Assembly: GCA_937967505.1 (NCBI GenBank)
Contig: CALCJM010000037.1
Coordinates: 1 to 61,391 of the forward strand
Direction: 5' to 3'
Length of the DNA: 61,391 nucleotides
From: an uncultured Pirellulaceae bacterium
Lineage (GTDB): Bacteria > Planctomycetota > Planctomycetia > Pirellulales > Pirellulaceae
Shown: positions 60,498 through 61,391 of the stretch, piece by piece
Position numbering within the stretch: position 1 is the stretch's first letter
How the letters are laid out: each line of letters starts with the position of its first letter
The notes under the pieces: generated by a model
What the model was told of the DNA's origin: nothing
Database searches by the model: none
Seen by the model: the letters and a program-made list of their open reading frames with translations, nothing else
Made by a program: the position numbers and the translations under genes

Positions 60498-60890
60498 ATG
60501 AATGACCAACTACGCCATTACGCGAATAAGCTCGCCTACGAAATAGACTCTTGGGATCTGAAGTGCGCGATTGATTCAGGAGAACCTATTGTGGTAATCG
60601 ATGCCCGTTCGCCGGAGACATACCAAAGTGAGCATATCCCAAATGCAGTGAATTTACCACATCGCACGATAAGCGGGGAAAACACCGCTGCAATCAGCAA
60701 AACTTCACTGGTGGTCGTTTACTGCGATGGTATTGGCTGTAACGCGTCAACCAAGGGGGCAATTCAAATGCTGAAACTTGGATTCCAAGTAAAGGAATTG
60801 ATGGGCGGACTCGACTGGTGGAAACGCGATGGCCATCCAACTCACCCCCATAAATCCCACACGCCACAAACCCAATGCGGTTGCGGTTGA
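60498..60890 (+). CDS. Rhodanese-like sulfurtransferase domain protein
   Basis: 130 residues, single rhodanese domain. EPIVVIDARSPETYQSEHIP is the CH2A-type segment (ARSPxxY..gHIpgA), and VVVYCDGIGCNASTKGA carries the active-site Cys76 loop. KELMGGLDWWKRDGHPT completes the fold, and the tail ends CGCG. The active loop is six residues (CDGIGC), the length expected for sulfur transfer rather than phosphatase activity. No signal peptide. ATG 60498 is preceded by CGAGGAAATC at good spacing. Divergent from rsmE; no thiamine or molybdenum-cofactor gene is adjacent. Confidence 0.92.
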   Translation: MNDQLRHYANKLAYEIDSWDLKCAIDSGEPIVVIDARSPETYQSEHIPNAVNLPHRTISGENTAAISKTSLVVVYCDGIGCNASTKGAIQMLKLGFQVKELMGGLDWWKRDGHPTHPHKSHTPQTQCGCG

Positions 60891-61376
60891 TCCCCGGTGG
60901 CCAACTGTAATGGTGACAACACCGTAGAAAAGTAAGCATTTCACATTGTGCCCCATGGAGAACATCCAAATTGTTGTTTTGTTGTCAGGCGATGAGCGTT
61001 GCAGGCCGTAAGAACAGCCGATGTCCAAGTGCTCATTCAAAAATGCCGGGAGCTGCTTGCTGGCGTTGATCTGTCGATAGAGGATTTTGCTTCGCACAGT
61101 CGCCATCCCGCACCACGAAAAAACTGAGCCTGTCAGCGCGTCCTGATACGTGAGAATTAGTTATTTTCATCGCAACAACTCCAATTCAAAATTCCAATTC
61201 GCGCTGCCCCCAAAACAAAACGAAATACTATTTTGAAAAAAACAGTTTGAATTGCTTGCAAAGCGCATTGGGTCTGATATAAAAATTTGCCGAGGCCGTC
61301 GTCGCACATCAGCGCGTTAGCCAATTTCATCGCAGTTCTTGTGATGGTGATAATTTCTCTTGTCGTTGCTTTAGGT
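60891..61376. other. Intergenic, nothing recognised
   Basis: About 486 bases after the rhodanese gene. An open frame from TTG 61287 to the window end encodes one hydrophobic stretch (ANFIAVLVMVIISLVVALGF) but runs into the palindromic element and has no ribosome binding site, so I do not call it. No RNA gene recognised. Confidence 0.45.
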
Positions 61377-61391
61377 TTTAAGGCGATTGGC
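61377..61391 (-). repeat. Palindromic element, copy H (cut by window end)
   Basis: TTTAAGGCGATTGGC, the outer arm of the element. The GATTGGC form is the arm found first in reverse-orientation copies D and F. The rest is outside the window. Confidence 0.75.

Noticed and set aside
60747..61106. A 119-codon minus-strand frame
   Set aside because: Partly antisense to the rhodanese gene and without family features.
61287..61391. TTG-started hydrophobic ORF running off the window end
   Set aside because: No ribosome binding site, and the frame enters the palindromic element.

Overview
The window looks like a planctomycete chromosome segment, most likely Pirellulaceae-like, with roughly mid-50s GC judged by eye. 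Pointers are a DUF1559 protein with its companion lipoprotein, a TIGR03009-type protein, the C-terminus of a DUF4912-type protein, a very large DUF4175-like protein beside an ECF sigma/anti-sigma pair, and many small proteins of planctomycete style. Genus cannot be set from the sequence alone.

Layout. 1-6.1 kb: end of a DUF4912-type gene, a Gly-rich secreted protein, a small heat-shock protein whose leader can fold over its ribosome binding site, a PhyH-type dioxygenase, a decayed membrane gene, a TIM-barrel sugar isomerase and an M50 protease. 6.4-11 kb: a minus-strand run (DUF502, hypothetical, beta-helix protein, metallo-beta-lactamase/beta-CASP nuclease). 11.2-17.6 kb: DUF2459 protein, EF-P divergent from its modifying enzyme EpmB, Nif3, a second TIM-barrel isomerase, TIGR03009 protein and YraN. 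18.1-21.7 kb: a Cys-rich secreted protein, then tmRNA (ssrA, 18797-19157). Its last 13 bases recur at 21606-21618, bracketing a 2.4 kb segment with an AbiEi/AbiEii pair. 21.8-34.6 kb: a carbohydrate (probably uronate/glycan) catabolic cluster with LacI regulator, isomerase, 2-hydroxyacid dehydrogenase, esterase, OYE-family oxidoreductase, SDR and GH88-like hydrolase. It runs into a decayed stretch: DUF2264 with an in-frame TAG, then a truncated phosphomannose isomerase joined to a truncated DUF1559 gene, and further on a transposase relic.

35.4-38.8 kb: an unknown protein, an ECF sigma factor, a membrane protein that may be its anti-sigma, and a PDZ protein. 38.9-45.8 kb: minus-strand operon nadB - ABC ATPase - fused GldF/GldG permease - DUF4340 (a gliding/auxiliary-transport type module). 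46-53.3 kb: histone H1-like protein, Bfd-like 2Fe-2S protein, then sigma factor - anti-sigma - 1247-residue membrane protein with about 560 disordered residues. 53.5-60.9 kb: DUF971, PaaK-like ligase, AlkA-type glycosylase, membrane protein, lipoprotein cyclophilin, TPR-like protein, RsmE and a rhodanese.

The most striking feature outside the genes is a family of about 105-110 bp near-perfect palindromes: seven complete copies plus one cut by the window end, all intergenic, in both orientations. In all three cases where a gene ends exactly at a copy, the terminal CTTA of the element supplies that gene's TAA stop codon. No rRNA, tRNA or CRISPR array was seen.
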